Positions 24,791-33,382 of a DNA stretch of 42,047 nt are shown here, piece by piece (the stretch's first letter is position 1; each line of letters opens with the position of its first letter). The DNA is taken from assembly GCA_023454395.1 (NCBI GenBank), contig JAEYFY010000406.1:1-42047 (forward strand), in the 5' to 3' direction. The translations under genes and the position numbers were made by a program. Below the pieces are notes generated by a model. It saw only the letters and a list, made by a program, of their open reading frames with translations, was not told the origin of the DNA and did not search any database. This DNA is from Pseudomonadota bacterium (GTDB taxonomy: Bacteria > Pseudomonadota > Gammaproteobacteria > Enterobacterales > Enterobacteriaceae).

Positions 24791-26008
24791 ATGCAGGAGC
24801 AATTGCAGTACCTGATTAACCAAAGTTCATTTACGCGAAAACCAACCGCGGAGCTTGCCCCTTTTCGTTATGAAGAGTTAGTCAAAGCGTTAGATTTTCA
24901 CAGAACTATTCCAGGATACGCGCCTACACCGTTATTTCATTTACCCCAGTTAGCCAAAACATTAGGGATTGGTGAGTTATATCTCAAAGATGAGTCTTTT
25001 CGTTTTGGTTTAAAAGCATTTAAAGCGTTAGGTGGTGCTTATGCGATGGCACGCCATATTGCTGATTTCCTTGAAATGGACATAAGTGAATTACCTTATG
25101 AGGTAATGATCAGTGATGAGATCAGGAAAAAGTTAAATGGCGTGACTTTTGCGACAACCACTGACGGGAATCATGGACGTGGCGTTGCTTGGATGGCAAG
25201 ACAGTTAAAGCAAAACGCTGTGGTTTATATGCCAAAAGGATCATCTCAAGAACGTTTAGATGCCATTTTACGTGAAGGTGCAGTCGCTGAAATCGTTGAT
25301 ATGAACTATGACGATGCAGTGAGAATGACGGCTGAAATGGCTGAAAAATATGGCTGGATTGTGGTTCAAGATACTGCATGGGATGGCTATGAAGAGATCC
25401 CTCTTTGGATCATGCAAGGCTATGGCACTTTAATGCTGGAATCTCTCGCGCAATTACATGAAGTTCCCCCGACGCATATTTTTGTGCAAGCCGGTGTGGG
25501 TTCTTTTGCGGGTATGGTGCAAGGCATGGTAATCGCAGCTTATGGCAAACAAGCACCGAAAGTGATTGTGGCCGAAGCGCGCATTGCTGACTGTTTATAT
25601 CAATCTGCGGTATCAGGAAAAGCAGATGCTATTCCTGTTGGTGGGGATTTACAAACAGTTATGGCAGGGCTTGCTTGTGGTGAAGCGAATAGTATTGGTT
25701 GGAATTTATTGCGCGATTATTCAGCGGCATTTTTCTCTTGCCCTGATGCCGTCGCGACGAGGGGAATGCGGATTTTAGGGAACCCTTTACCCGGTGATCC
25801 GCACATCATTTCTGGTGAATCTGGTGCTGTGACAACAGGCTTGCTCTCTATTTTGATGCAATCACCTGTCTATCAGAGTGCGAAAGAAGCGCTGGGATTA
25901 GATGAAAATGCACGAGTGCTTGTGATAAGCACTGAAGGTGACACTGATCCTGAACGTTATCGCGATATCGTGTGGGATGGTGAGTTGCCTAGCTTCAAAC
26001 AATTTTAA
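24791..26008 (+). CDS. ygeX: Diaminopropionate ammonia-lyase
   Basis: A PLP enzyme that converts 2,3-diaminopropionate to pyruvate and two ammonia. 405 aa. The PLP-Lys region is LYLKDESFRFGLKAFKALGG, with Lys78 the likely Schiff-base residue. TTDGNHGRGVAWMARQL and GEANSIGWNLLRDY are further family blocks, and the glycine-rich phosphate loop is QAGVGSFAGMVQG. It matches E. coli YgeX (also called dpaL) by recall. GAGG lies upstream of the ATG. First gene of a four-gene operon under the sigma-54 promoter. Confidence 0.94.
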   Translation: MQEQLQYLINQSSFTRKPTAELAPFRYEELVKALDFHRTIPGYAPTPLFHLPQLAKTLGIGELYLKDESFRFGLKAFKALGGAYAMARHIADFLEMDISELPYEVMISDEIRKKLNGVTFATTTDGNHGRGVAWMARQLKQNAVVYMPKGSSQERLDAILREGAVAEIVDMNYDDAVRMTAEMAEKYGWIVVQDTAWDGYEEIPLWIMQGYGTLMLESLAQLHEVPPTHIFVQAGVGSFAGMVQGMVIAAYGKQAPKVIVAEARIADCLYQSAVSGKADAIPVGGDLQTVMAGLACGEANSIGWNLLRDYSAAFFSCPDAVATRGMRILGNPLPGDPHIISGESGAVTTGLLSILMQSPVYQSAKEALGLDENARVLVISTEGDTDPERYRDIVWDGELPSFKQF

Positions 26009-26039
26009 AAAACAAATAAGTCTTTTGGAGTGAACAAGT

Positions 26040-27224
26040 ATGTTATCAGCAAACCGATTTGATGAAGTTATTAAGAATTGCCAATTATTAATCCAACAAA
26101 AAAGCTATTCAGGTGAAGAAGGTAACGTTGTTAAGGTCATAGAAGAGATGATGAAAAACTATGATTTTGACGATATTCATATTGATAAATACGGCAATAT
26201 CATTGGCGGAATTATAGGTCAACACCCAGGGAAAACCCTTATTTTTGATGGTCATATCGATACTGTACCGGTGAGTGAGCGTGACTGGAAAGAAAAACCT
26301 TATGGTGCAGAAATCAAAGACGGCAAGATTTATGGTCGCGGCACCAGTGATATGAAAGGTGCCGTCGCTGCGATGATTTCAGCGATAGGTTTTTATGGTC
26401 AGGATAATCAGCGCAATTTTGCTGGTCGTATTTATGTCTCTTGTATTGTGCATGAAGAGTGTTTTGAAGGTGTTGCCGCAAGACTCGTTTCTGAGCGCTA
26501 TAAACCAGATTATGTGGTGATTGGTGAAGCCTCTGAATTAAACCTCAAAATTGGGCAACGCGGTCGTGCTGAAATTGTGGTTGAAACCTTTGGTAAACCC
26601 GCTCATTCAGCCAATCCAGATGCAGGGATCAACTCTGTTTATAAAATGGCAAAACTGATCGAGAAGATCAGAACCTTAACACCATCGGTTCATCCTGTAT
26701 TAGGAAAAGGGATCTTAGAACTAACAGATATTAAATCATCACCTTATCCGGGCGCTTCGGTTGTGCCTGAATATTGTCGCGCCACTTACGATCGCCGTTT
26801 GTTAGTGGGTGAAACGAAAGAAGAAGTGCTTGCACCATTACAAAAAGCGATTGATGAACTTGCTTCTCAAGATGCTGATTTTAAAGCAAAAGTCTCTTAT
26901 GTCTACGGCACTGAAAAATGTTACACCGGAGCCACTATTGAAGGTGAACGTTTCTTCCCTGGTTGGGTATTAGAAGAGAGCGATCCTTATGTACAAAGCA
27001 TTTTAAAAGGGCTGCACGAGTCAGGCTTTAAACCGACTGTTACACAATACTCTTTCTGTACTAACGGTAGCCATTATGCGGGTGAGGCGGGTATTAAAAC
27101 TATTGGTTTTGGCCCCTCTCGCGAGAACTTAGCGCACACCATTGATGAATATATTGAAGTTGAACAGTTAAAAGGTGCTGCGAGTGGCTATTACAGCATT
27201 ATGAACAGCCTTTATCACCTTTAA
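26040..27224 (+). CDS. ygeY: YgeY-family M20 metallopeptidase/deacylase
   Basis: 394 aa. Zinc-binding residues of the M20 family are visible: His72 and Asp74 in FDGHIDTVPV, Asp104 in GRGTSDMKGA, and Glu139/140 in IVHEECFEG. FGKPAHSANPDAG and FGPSRENLAHTIDEYIE complete the pattern. In E. coli ygeY lies next to ygeX, as here. The substrate is not established; release of an amino acid from a peptide or N-acyl compound that feeds the lyase is plausible. TTGGAG precedes the ATG, 31 bp after dpaL. Confidence 0.9.
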   Translation: MLSANRFDEVIKNCQLLIQQKSYSGEEGNVVKVIEEMMKNYDFDDIHIDKYGNIIGGIIGQHPGKTLIFDGHIDTVPVSERDWKEKPYGAEIKDGKIYGRGTSDMKGAVAAMISAIGFYGQDNQRNFAGRIYVSCIVHEECFEGVAARLVSERYKPDYVVIGEASELNLKIGQRGRAEIVVETFGKPAHSANPDAGINSVYKMAKLIEKIRTLTPSVHPVLGKGILELTDIKSSPYPGASVVPEYCRATYDRRLLVGETKEEVLAPLQKAIDELASQDADFKAKVSYVYGTEKCYTGATIEGERFFPGWVLEESDPYVQSILKGLHESGFKPTVTQYSFCTNGSHYAGEAGIKTIGFGPSRENLAHTIDEYIEVEQLKGAASGYYSIMNSLYHL

Positions 27225-27296
27225 TTCTTACGAAATAAATCCTTACTAGAAGAGTATCTGGCGAAACAGCCAGATGCTCTTTGGAGAAATAACAGA

Positions 27297-28883
27297 ATGA
27301 AAACAATATTTAAAAACGCCACTGTTATTGATGGAACAGGGGCAAGTGCATTTCAAGCTGATGTTGTGGTTAATGAAGGGAAAATAATAAAAATCGGCCA
27401 GTTTGATGCAAAAACAAATGATCAGATTATTGATGCAACAGGGAAGATAGTTTGTCCCGGTTTTATTGATACTCACACTCACTCTGATCTTTCTGCTCTA
27501 CTTAATCCCGCTTTATCTGCCAAAATTCGCCAAGGGATCACCACTGAATTGTTAGGGCAAGATGGTGTCGCGTTAGCACCATTACCAGAACAATATATTT
27601 CAGCATGGCGTAAGAATATTGCGGGTTTAGATGGTGATTCGGACAGTATTGATTGGCATTTTAAAAATACTGAAGGTTACTTAGGTATGTTGGAAGCGAG
27701 AGGCTCTGCAACGAATCTTGCTTACCTTGTTCCTCATGGCAACATTCGAATGGAAGCGATGGGATTAGAAGGTAATCCTTCTACTCGTGAAGATGTCGCC
27801 AAGATGTGTGAGATCTTAGAGCGTGAGTTAAAAGCAGGGGCGTTTGGTTTATCAACTGGATTGATTTATATGCCTTGTGCCTTTGGTGATACCGCTGAAA
27901 TGATCGAACTTTGTAAGGTTACAGCAAAGCATAATGGCATTTTTGTTGTTCATCAGCGTAGTGAAGCTGACGATATTATTCAATCAACTCAAGAGCTTAT
28001 TGATATCGCTAAAGCATCAGGTGTTTGGTTGCATATTTCCCATATGAAAGTTTGCGGTAAGAAAAACTGGGGATTAATTGACGAAATGCTTGGTATGTTA
28101 GAGCAAGCACAAAAAGAGGGCATTCGTATCTCTTTTGACCAATACCCGTATGTGGCAGGCAGTACCATGCTTGGGGTGATTTTACCGCCTTGGGTTCACG
28201 CAGGCGGTACAGAGAAATTATTAGAACGCTTGGCTTCTCCTGAACTGCGTAAAAAGATGATTGAAGATATCGAAAAAGGCATTCCGGGCTGGGATAACTT
28301 TATTGATTTCGCAGGGTTAGAAAATATTTATGTGACTAGCTCTAAAACAGAAAAAAACCAAGATGCTGTTGGGCTTAGCCTTGTAGAGCTAGGCAAATTG
28401 AGAGGTAAAGATCCGTATAACGCAACCTTCGATCTGCTATATGAAGAAGAAAATGCGGTAGGCATGGTGGATTTTTACGGTACAGAAGAACACGTTATTA
28501 AATTCTTATGTCGCCCTGAACAAAACGTCTGTACTGATGGGTTAATGGGTGCAGGTAAGCCTCATCCTCGTGTATTTGGTGCATTCCCGCGTGTTTTAGG
28601 GAAATACGTCAGAGAAGAAAAATGCCTCACTTGGGAACAAGCCATCCGCAAAATGACAGGTAAACCGGCTGAAGTCCTTCGATTAACCGATAGAGGTTTA
28701 ATTAAAGAGGGATATGCCGCTGATATTGTGATGTTCGACCCTGAAACCATTATTGATAAAGGCACGTTTGTTGAACCAAACCAATACCCTGAAGGGATCG
28801 ATTTGGTGATGGTCAATGGTCGTATCGCATTAATTAATGGGGTCGAAAGCTACGCCTGTAGTGGTCATGTTTTAAGAGCATAA
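27297..28883 (+). CDS. N-acyl-D-amino-acid deacylase family amidohydrolase
   Basis: 528 aa, amidohydrolase superfamily. The metal-binding HxH is in GFIDTHTHSDLS (His60, His62). Other blocks: GITTELLGQDG, AGAFGLSTGLIYMPC, VVHQRSEADD, LHISHMKVCGKKNWG, FDQYPYVAGSTML, CTDGLMGAGKPHPRVFGAFPRVL, and the C-terminal LTDRGLIKEGYAADIVMFDP. This is the D-aminoacylase type, not the HyuA hydantoinase that follows ygeY in E. coli. It could release D-amino acids, perhaps D-2,3-diaminopropionate, from N-acyl forms, since the lyase family accepts both enantiomers. The precise substrate is inference. Confidence 0.85.
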   Translation: MKTIFKNATVIDGTGASAFQADVVVNEGKIIKIGQFDAKTNDQIIDATGKIVCPGFIDTHTHSDLSALLNPALSAKIRQGITTELLGQDGVALAPLPEQYISAWRKNIAGLDGDSDSIDWHFKNTEGYLGMLEARGSATNLAYLVPHGNIRMEAMGLEGNPSTREDVAKMCEILERELKAGAFGLSTGLIYMPCAFGDTAEMIELCKVTAKHNGIFVVHQRSEADDIIQSTQELIDIAKASGVWLHISHMKVCGKKNWGLIDEMLGMLEQAQKEGIRISFDQYPYVAGSTMLGVILPPWVHAGGTEKLLERLASPELRKKMIEDIEKGIPGWDNFIDFAGLENIYVTSSKTEKNQDAVGLSLVELGKLRGKDPYNATFDLLYEEENAVGMVDFYGTEEHVIKFLCRPEQNVCTDGLMGAGKPHPRVFGAFPRVLGKYVREEKCLTWEQAIRKMTGKPAEVLRLTDRGLIKEGYAADIVMFDPETIIDKGTFVEPNQYPEGIDLVMVNGRIALINGVESYACSGHVLRA

Positions 28884-28933
28884 CGACACAAAAACACAAT
28901 AACGCTCTTAAACGTTAAATCTTATCTCTGTTT

Positions 28934-28958
28934 ATCACGGTTGTTCTTCAACCGTGAT
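28934..28958 (+). other. Intercistronic hairpin between deacylase and transporter genes
   Basis: ATCACGGTTG-TTCTT-CAACCGTGAT, a perfect 10-bp stem without a T tract. It is more likely an mRNA stability or processing element than a terminator. It would cover a GTG start (28954) of the transporter, supporting the ATG start further down. Confidence 0.6.
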
Positions 28959-28986
28959 GGTTTCCCCTTACCTGAGGAACAGGAAA

Positions 28987-30261
28987 ATGAGTTCAAATAT
29001 TATTCCAAATCTTCAACAGAAGAAAACATGGAAAGCTCGTTACACCGTTTTATCCTTAATTTGGTTAGCATGGTTACTTTCGTTCTTAGATAGAATGGTA
29101 ATGAGTGTTTCATTACCCTTTATTGGGCGTGATCTTAATCTTGATACCACACAACAAGGCTTAATCATCAGTGCGTTCTTTGTCGGTTATGCGGCATTCC
29201 AAATACCGGGCGGTTTCTTAGCTGACCGCTTTGGCGCACGTAAAATTATGGCAATCGGCATTGCATGGTGGTCAGTCTTCACCAGCTTAACGGGGATGGT
29301 ATTTACATTACCGTTAATGTTAGCGGTGCGATTCTTATTTGGTATTGGTGAAGGTTGTTTTCCATCCGCTTCTTGGAAAATGATCTCAACTTATTTCCCA
29401 TCTAAAGAGCGTGGTCGTGCAACGGCAATTCAATCAACAGTAAATACCTTAGGCCCTGCATTAGCGGTTATTGTTGCTGCGAGTATCATCGGTGCTTTTG
29501 GCTGGCATATGGTGTTTATTGTTTTAGGTATTCCCGGTCTATTAATTGCAGCGGGTATCTATTTCTTTACTCGTGATAATCCCAAAGATCACCCAAGTAT
29601 CACCCAGCAAGATCTCGATGAGTTAGCCGCAGATGGTACGTTAACGGATAAACCTGTTGAAGCAGTACCTTTTAAAGATGTGCTAAAGATGCCAGTACTA
29701 TGGCAAATGGCAGCAATTTGGTTTTTGTTTGATATTACCTTTTGGGGATTCTCAACATGGTTACCAAGTTATTTAATTACTGTTCGTGAATTCTCTTTGG
29801 CTAAAACAGGGGTAATGGCGGCGATCCCATTCTTATTTGGTGCTGGTGGTACATTATTAGGGGGGTATGTTTCTGATAAATGTAAATCACAGCGTAAATG
29901 GTTATATATGATTACCGCAGTGATTGCAGCCGGTTTCTTATATATGACATATACCGTTGAAAGTGCTGATATGGCTGTTGTATACCAGTGTATTTCAGCA
30001 TTATTTATGTTCTTCGCCATGGCAATGTTCTGGGGTATTTTAATGGATACTATTCCAAATAAAATCATGGGTCGTGCTTCAGGGATTGTTAACTTTGGTG
30101 GTCAAATGGCGGGTGTTGTTTCTGCACCGGTTATGGGCTTTTTAATTAAAGCAAGTGGTGGTAGTTACGACAGCGCATTTATGTTTATGATTATTGCATT
30201 AGTTGCTTCTGCGGTTGTAACGTTCACGGTTAAAATGCGAAATACACCAGCAGCCATTTAA
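28987..30261 (+). CDS. MFS transporter, anion:cation symporter (ACS)-like
   Basis: 424 aa from ATG 28987, preceded by GAGGAACAGGAAA; the GTG 11 codons upstream lies in a hairpin. Twelve hydrophobic segments are apparent. MFS signatures: LSFLDRMVMSVSLPFIGRDL in helix 1, GGFLADRFGARKIM after helix 2, and GIGEGCFPSASWKMISTYFP with ERGRATAIQSTVNTLGPAL. These fit the ACS family (ExuT/GudP type), whose members import organic anions. As last gene of the diaminopropionate/D-aminoacyl operon it probably imports the N-acyl amino acid substrate. Confidence 0.88.
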   Translation: MSSNIIPNLQQKKTWKARYTVLSLIWLAWLLSFLDRMVMSVSLPFIGRDLNLDTTQQGLIISAFFVGYAAFQIPGGFLADRFGARKIMAIGIAWWSVFTSLTGMVFTLPLMLAVRFLFGIGEGCFPSASWKMISTYFPSKERGRATAIQSTVNTLGPALAVIVAASIIGAFGWHMVFIVLGIPGLLIAAGIYFFTRDNPKDHPSITQQDLDELAADGTLTDKPVEAVPFKDVLKMPVLWQMAAIWFLFDITFWGFSTWLPSYLITVREFSLAKTGVMAAIPFLFGAGGTLLGGYVSDKCKSQRKWLYMITAVIAAGFLYMTYTVESADMAVVYQCISALFMFFAMAMFWGILMDTIPNKIMGRASGIVNFGGQMAGVVSAPVMGFLIKASGGSYDSAFMFMIIALVASAVVTFTVKMRNTPAAI

Positions 30262-30420
30262 TTAATATTAATAATAGTTATATTTTAATAAGTGTGATTT
30301 ATTAAAAGAAATAAGATTAATTAAATAAAATAAATGTATTAACTGTAAGATTTATTTATTAAAACTCACTATATGCTTTATTGATTTTTTAATTTAAAAA
30401 ATCTTATTGCAGGGTATTTT

Positions 30421-30460
30421 TGTCTCAAAAAAGCCACGATTAAAAATCGTGGCTTTGCTT
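30421..30460. terminator. Bidirectional terminator, MFS gene and rtcB-prfH
   Basis: AAGCCACGAT-TAAAA-ATCGTGGCTT, a perfect 10-bp stem (30431-30455). T-rich on the plus strand (TGCTTTT) and T6 on the minus strand. It lies between the convergent operons. Confidence 0.9.
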
Positions 30461-30477
30461 TTGTTAGATGAATAACA

Positions 30478-31089
30478 TTATTTGCTTATAAGAACAAAAT
30501 CGTTGCCACTAAAACAGAGTGTGGCATCGCCACGAATAACTCGGTGATGGGCAATATGGCGTTGGCTATTTAATGAAGCGTGTTGTTTCATCATATAAGC
30601 CTCTAAATGCCATGCAATAAGTTGCTTAGCGAGCTTTTTATTTGCGTGCTGGCTACGTTCTGATTGCACTTTCACACTAATGCCAGTGGCAATATGTGTT
30701 GCTCTGACTGCCGATTCTGTTTTATTAACATGCTGACCGCCGGGACCATTTGAACGCATGGTTTCAAAGACAATTTCTTTGTCATTAATTTCATCAGGTT
30801 GTTCAAAACAAGCAACACCAATAAACCAATTTTTACGTTTATGCCGTGGTCGTAATGTGCTTGCACATTGCCATTGTACAGAGCCTGCCCACTGTTGCGC
30901 GATAGCCTGTGCATCAGCACCTTCAAGAGACACTAACGCTGATTTTAAGCCATGACGTGAAGGCTCTTTTTCAAGAACCGTGACGTTTACTTGCTGTTTT
31001 GTGGTTGATTTCAAAAAATAATTTAACGCTTTTTCAACAGCTAAACAGCACTCTTCAGGGCCTTGTGCGGAGGTGAATTGTAATAACAT
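30478..31089 (-). CDS. prfH: Peptide chain release factor homologue PrfH
   Basis: 203 aa. It resembles class I release factors but lacks the codon-recognition domain. The catalytic loop is SNGPGGQHVNKTES (GGQ at 117-119), followed by the basic RSQHANKKLAKQLIAWHL region. Its ATG overlaps the rtcB stop (TAATG), so the two are translationally coupled. prfH paired with a divergent rtcB is a known unit; such pairs have been reported to rescue ribosomes whose 16S decoding centre has been cut by ribotoxins. The GGQ would release the peptide from the stalled, damaged ribosome so that RtcB can repair it. Confidence 0.93.
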   Translation of the reverse strand: MLLQFTSAQGPEECCLAVEKALNYFLKSTTKQQVNVTVLEKEPSRHGLKSALVSLEGADAQAIAQQWAGSVQWQCASTLRPRHKRKNWFIGVACFEQPDEINDKEIVFETMRSNGPGGQHVNKTESAVRATHIATGISVKVQSERSQHANKKLAKQLIAWHLEAYMMKQHASLNSQRHIAHHRVIRGDATLCFSGNDFVLISK

Positions 31090-32246
31090 TACGCCATCTC
31101 TCCACTTGTTTTATAGGTGATCACCGGTTTTAAACGCGCGATGACTTCGATTAATCCAATATTCACCATGCTTTCAATCACCGTCTCAATCGATTTATAA
31201 GATTGTGGTGCTTCTTCATAAATCAGTTGTTTATTGGCACAAATAATACGGCTACCTAATGCTGTTCGTGAAAGTTGTAAAGGTGTAAAACGGTGTGATA
31301 ATCGCCCTTTACACTCTGTACGCATCCATTTTCTACCTGCACCATGAGGCAATGAATGAAGGCTTAATTCGCTTAATTCAGACATAAGCGGCTTCACAAT
31401 ATAGCTATAATCACCGCGTGATCCCGGAATAACCACCATATCGTGATGTGCGGGTGTTGCACCTTTACGATGTAACCAACCTTGTTGACCATATAATTCA
31501 CAAGGCTCTACAATATTATGATTTACATCAGAAATTACTACACCTTGAGTACGAATTTGGCGCATCATTCTTTCACCAATAAGACGTCGATTAATCTTTG
31601 CGTAATCAAGAGCATTATTGTGGGCTTGCAAATATTCATTTGCTGCTTCGGTGTTAGCAACAAGCCCTTTATGACCAAACTGCTCAGTATGGGCGCGTAA
31701 GATAGATTGTCCTAAACCTCTCGATCCGCTGTGAACTAATAGCAATAACTGTTTTTTATTGATACCACTTGCAGCGAAAAGCGCTTCATTAATCACTTGG
31801 TCAATTTGTTGAAATTCAGCAAAGTGATTACCACCACCAATAGAGCCTAAAGAGCCAGCGAAAGGATGGTTTTGCATTTCAGTCGGTAGATGCGCTTCTA
31901 GCCATTCTGAAGGTGCGATATCACTCATTTCACTCAACTGTTTTTCCGCTTTATCTAAGTTGAGTTTGCTGTTTTTAAACTCAGTTTGAAAGAGCGTCAT
32001 ACCACAGCCAATATCATTACCGACTAAAGCAGGGTAAAAGCGATTAACAGAAAAAAAGGCAGCGCCAATGGGATAACCACGGCCAGGATGCAAATCAGGC
32101 ATACCTGCAACATAAGCCATATCAGGAAGTTGAGCGGTTGTTTCTAATTGTTGGATTGCTTTGCTTTCAATCCAAGTATTATCCGATGCGATATAACAAA
32201 CGCTATCAGATAAATAATGAACACACTTGTCCATATACCAATCCAT
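31089..32246 (-). CDS. rtcB: RtcB-family RNA ligase (prfH-linked type)
   Basis: 385 aa. Joins RNA 2',3'-cyclic phosphate or 3'-phosphate ends to 5'-OH ends using GTP and Mn2+. Active-site blocks: VGNDIGCGMTLF (Asp78, Cys81), SIGGGNHFAEF (137-141), VHSGSRGLG (172 on) and LPHGAGRKWMR, with His301 the likely GMP-accepting residue. It is shorter and diverged from the canonical RtcB of rtcBA operons and is coupled to prfH. The ATG at 32246 is kept; a second ATG four codons in is possible and neither has a strong Shine-Dalgarno. The strong one in this transcript belongs to a leader ORF about 60 nt upstream. Confidence 0.93.
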   Translation of the reverse strand: MDWYMDKCVHYLSDSVCYIASDNTWIESKAIQQLETTAQLPDMAYVAGMPDLHPGRGYPIGAAFFSVNRFYPALVGNDIGCGMTLFQTEFKNSKLNLDKAEKQLSEMSDIAPSEWLEAHLPTEMQNHPFAGSLGSIGGGNHFAEFQQIDQVINEALFAASGINKKQLLLLVHSGSRGLGQSILRAHTEQFGHKGLVANTEAANEYLQAHNNALDYAKINRRLIGERMMRQIRTQGVVISDVNHNIVEPCELYGQQGWLHRKGATPAHHDMVVIPGSRGDYSYIVKPLMSELSELSLHSLPHGAGRKWMRTECKGRLSHRFTPLQLSRTALGSRIICANKQLIYEEAPQSYKSIETVIESMVNIGLIEVIARLKPVITYKTSGEMA

Positions 32247-32306
32247 ATAATGTAAAGGATAAAAAAATAAATTGATTGGCGGACAGCAAAAAGAAGGAAA
32301 AAAGGA

Positions 32307-32354
32307 TTACTTCTGAGATTGTCCGCAAAGAGTATTCATATTTGTCGTTGTCAT
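32307..32354 (-). CDS. 15-codon leader ORF upstream of rtcB
   Basis: ATG at 32354, TAA at 32307-32309, product MTTTNMNTLCGQSQK. It is preceded by AAGGAGGT (32360-32367), an uninterrupted 8-nt match to the 16S rRNA anti-Shine-Dalgarno, with ideal 5-nt spacing. Codons 9-12 lie in GCGGACA (32320-32326), which can pair with TGTCCGC (32279-32285) just upstream of rtcB, so translation of the leader would open or reshape this hairpin. This suggests a regulatory leader peptide; no family is recognised. Confidence 0.55.
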   Translation of the reverse strand: MTTTNMNTLCGQSQK

Positions 32355-32407
32355 GGGATACCTCCTTGCAGTTAATTGAAATGGATGAAAAATAATAAAT
32401 CGCGGGC

Positions 32408-32448
32408 ATATTAACCACTTTTTTTTGCATTGGCAATCAAAAAGTGGT
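32408..32448 (-). promoter_or_regulatory. rtcB-prfH promoter overlapped by an inverted repeat
   Basis: On the minus strand: -35 TTGCCA (32436-32431), a 17-bp spacer, -10 TAATAT (32413-32408), then GC-rich GCCCGCG. The inverted repeat ACCACTTTTT (32414-32423) / AAAAAGTGGT (32439-32448) brackets the -35, with one arm in the spacer; arms are 10 bp and perfect, 15 bp apart. It is a likely operator. There is no RtcR-type sigma-54 site. Confidence 0.7.
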
Positions 32449-32550
32449 GTGATTTTTCTTTATTTTTTAAAAAAAGAATGAATCGATTTTATTTAATTTA
32501 AGGTTAGCTTTTCTTTATTATCTATTTAAGTTAGCTCTCTATTATTTAAT
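32449..32550. other. AT-rich spacer between deoR and rtcB promoter
   Basis: Contains a direct repeat of AGCTAAC-N-TTAAAT on the minus strand. No clear terminator for deoR was found, so read-through into rtcB is possible. Confidence 0.4.
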
Positions 32551-33327
32551 TTAATAAATCACTTTTACGGAATTTTTTCGGCAATAATCTTCGTAATCAT
32601 CCGTTAATTTTCTATCTGTGATAACAACATCAAACTGAGCTAAATCGCCCATATTGCCTGTCGCTGTTTCATCAAAATAGTGATATTTGGTGAGTAAAAT
32701 TTTACGAATAGATTTATCCATTGCTTTTTTCTTCATGTACAGATCGTCGATGTTATAACAGGTAACGCCAAAATCGAGATGAACACCTTCGGCTGAAATA
32801 AAGGCTTTTTTAGGATTAATGCTATCAAGATAAGAAGTCTGGGTAGGATTATAGAATGAATCACTTTTAGGACGATATTCACCTCCGCAAAGTAATACGG
32901 TGGCATTTTTTTTCTGACTTAATGCCAAAAATACGCGGTGAGAATAACAGATCCCCATGAAATGCAGATTATCGGGAATTAGCTCAATCAGTGTAGGAAT
33001 AAACTGTCCGTTATCGAAAAAAAGAACATCACCGTCAGACACCATGCCAGCAGCAAGATTAGGAATATGAAGTTCTTCAGTTTGATCCGGCGTAATAATA
33101 TCAGAGAATGTTGAGATTAACCCTGAATGAGGCTGGGCTAATGCAACAATGTAGCCACCTAATAATGACATCGGAAAAGGGTTTTCGGCATCAGAACTAA
33201 GGTCGCGCCTAATTGTCATTTCAGAAACTTCAAGGATCCTCGCGGCGTCTTTAAGATGTATGCGACCTGAGCGTTTTATACATTCACTGAGGCGGCGCAA
33301 ACGTTCGTGCTGTTTGGTCTCTATCAC
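32551..33327 (-). CDS. deoR: DeoR repressor of deoxyribose/deoxynucleoside catabolism
   Basis: 258 aa, starting at GTG 33327 with AAGGA seven nt upstream; an ATG alternative would cut into the DNA-binding domain. The N-terminal winged helix HLKDAARILEVSEMTIRRDL is nearly that of E. coli DeoR, then LLGGYIV and the C-terminal sugar-phosphate sensor domain (DVLFFDNGQ, ICYSHRVFLALSQKKNATVL, LCGGEYRPKS, AEGVHLDFGVTCYN, GNMGDLAQFDVVITD). It responds to deoxyribose-5-phosphate in E. coli. It follows deoC after 55 bp in the same direction, so aldolase and repressor are probably cotranscribed. Confidence 0.9.
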   Translation of the reverse strand: MIETKQHERLRRLSECIKRSGRIHLKDAARILEVSEMTIRRDLSSDAENPFPMSLLGGYIVALAQPHSGLISTFSDIITPDQTEELHIPNLAAGMVSDGDVLFFDNGQFIPTLIELIPDNLHFMGICYSHRVFLALSQKKNATVLLCGGEYRPKSDSFYNPTQTSYLDSINPKKAFISAEGVHLDFGVTCYNIDDLYMKKKAMDKSIRKILLTKYHYFDETATGNMGDLAQFDVVITDRKLTDDYEDYCRKNSVKVIY

Positions 33328-33382
33328 CGAAGGATCCTTGTGTTATCGAATAGCGTACTCCAAGAAAATATACGCTAAATAA

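Noticed and set aside
28954..28986. GTG start extending the MFS transporter by 11 residues
   Set aside because: The GTG lies in the stem of a hairpin and lacks an RBS; ATG 28987 has a good one.
32206..32436. 76-codon minus-strand frame upstream of rtcB
   Set aside because: It overlaps the promoter and the leader ORF in another frame and lacks a ribosome binding site; the 15-codon ORF with AAGGAGGT is far better supported.
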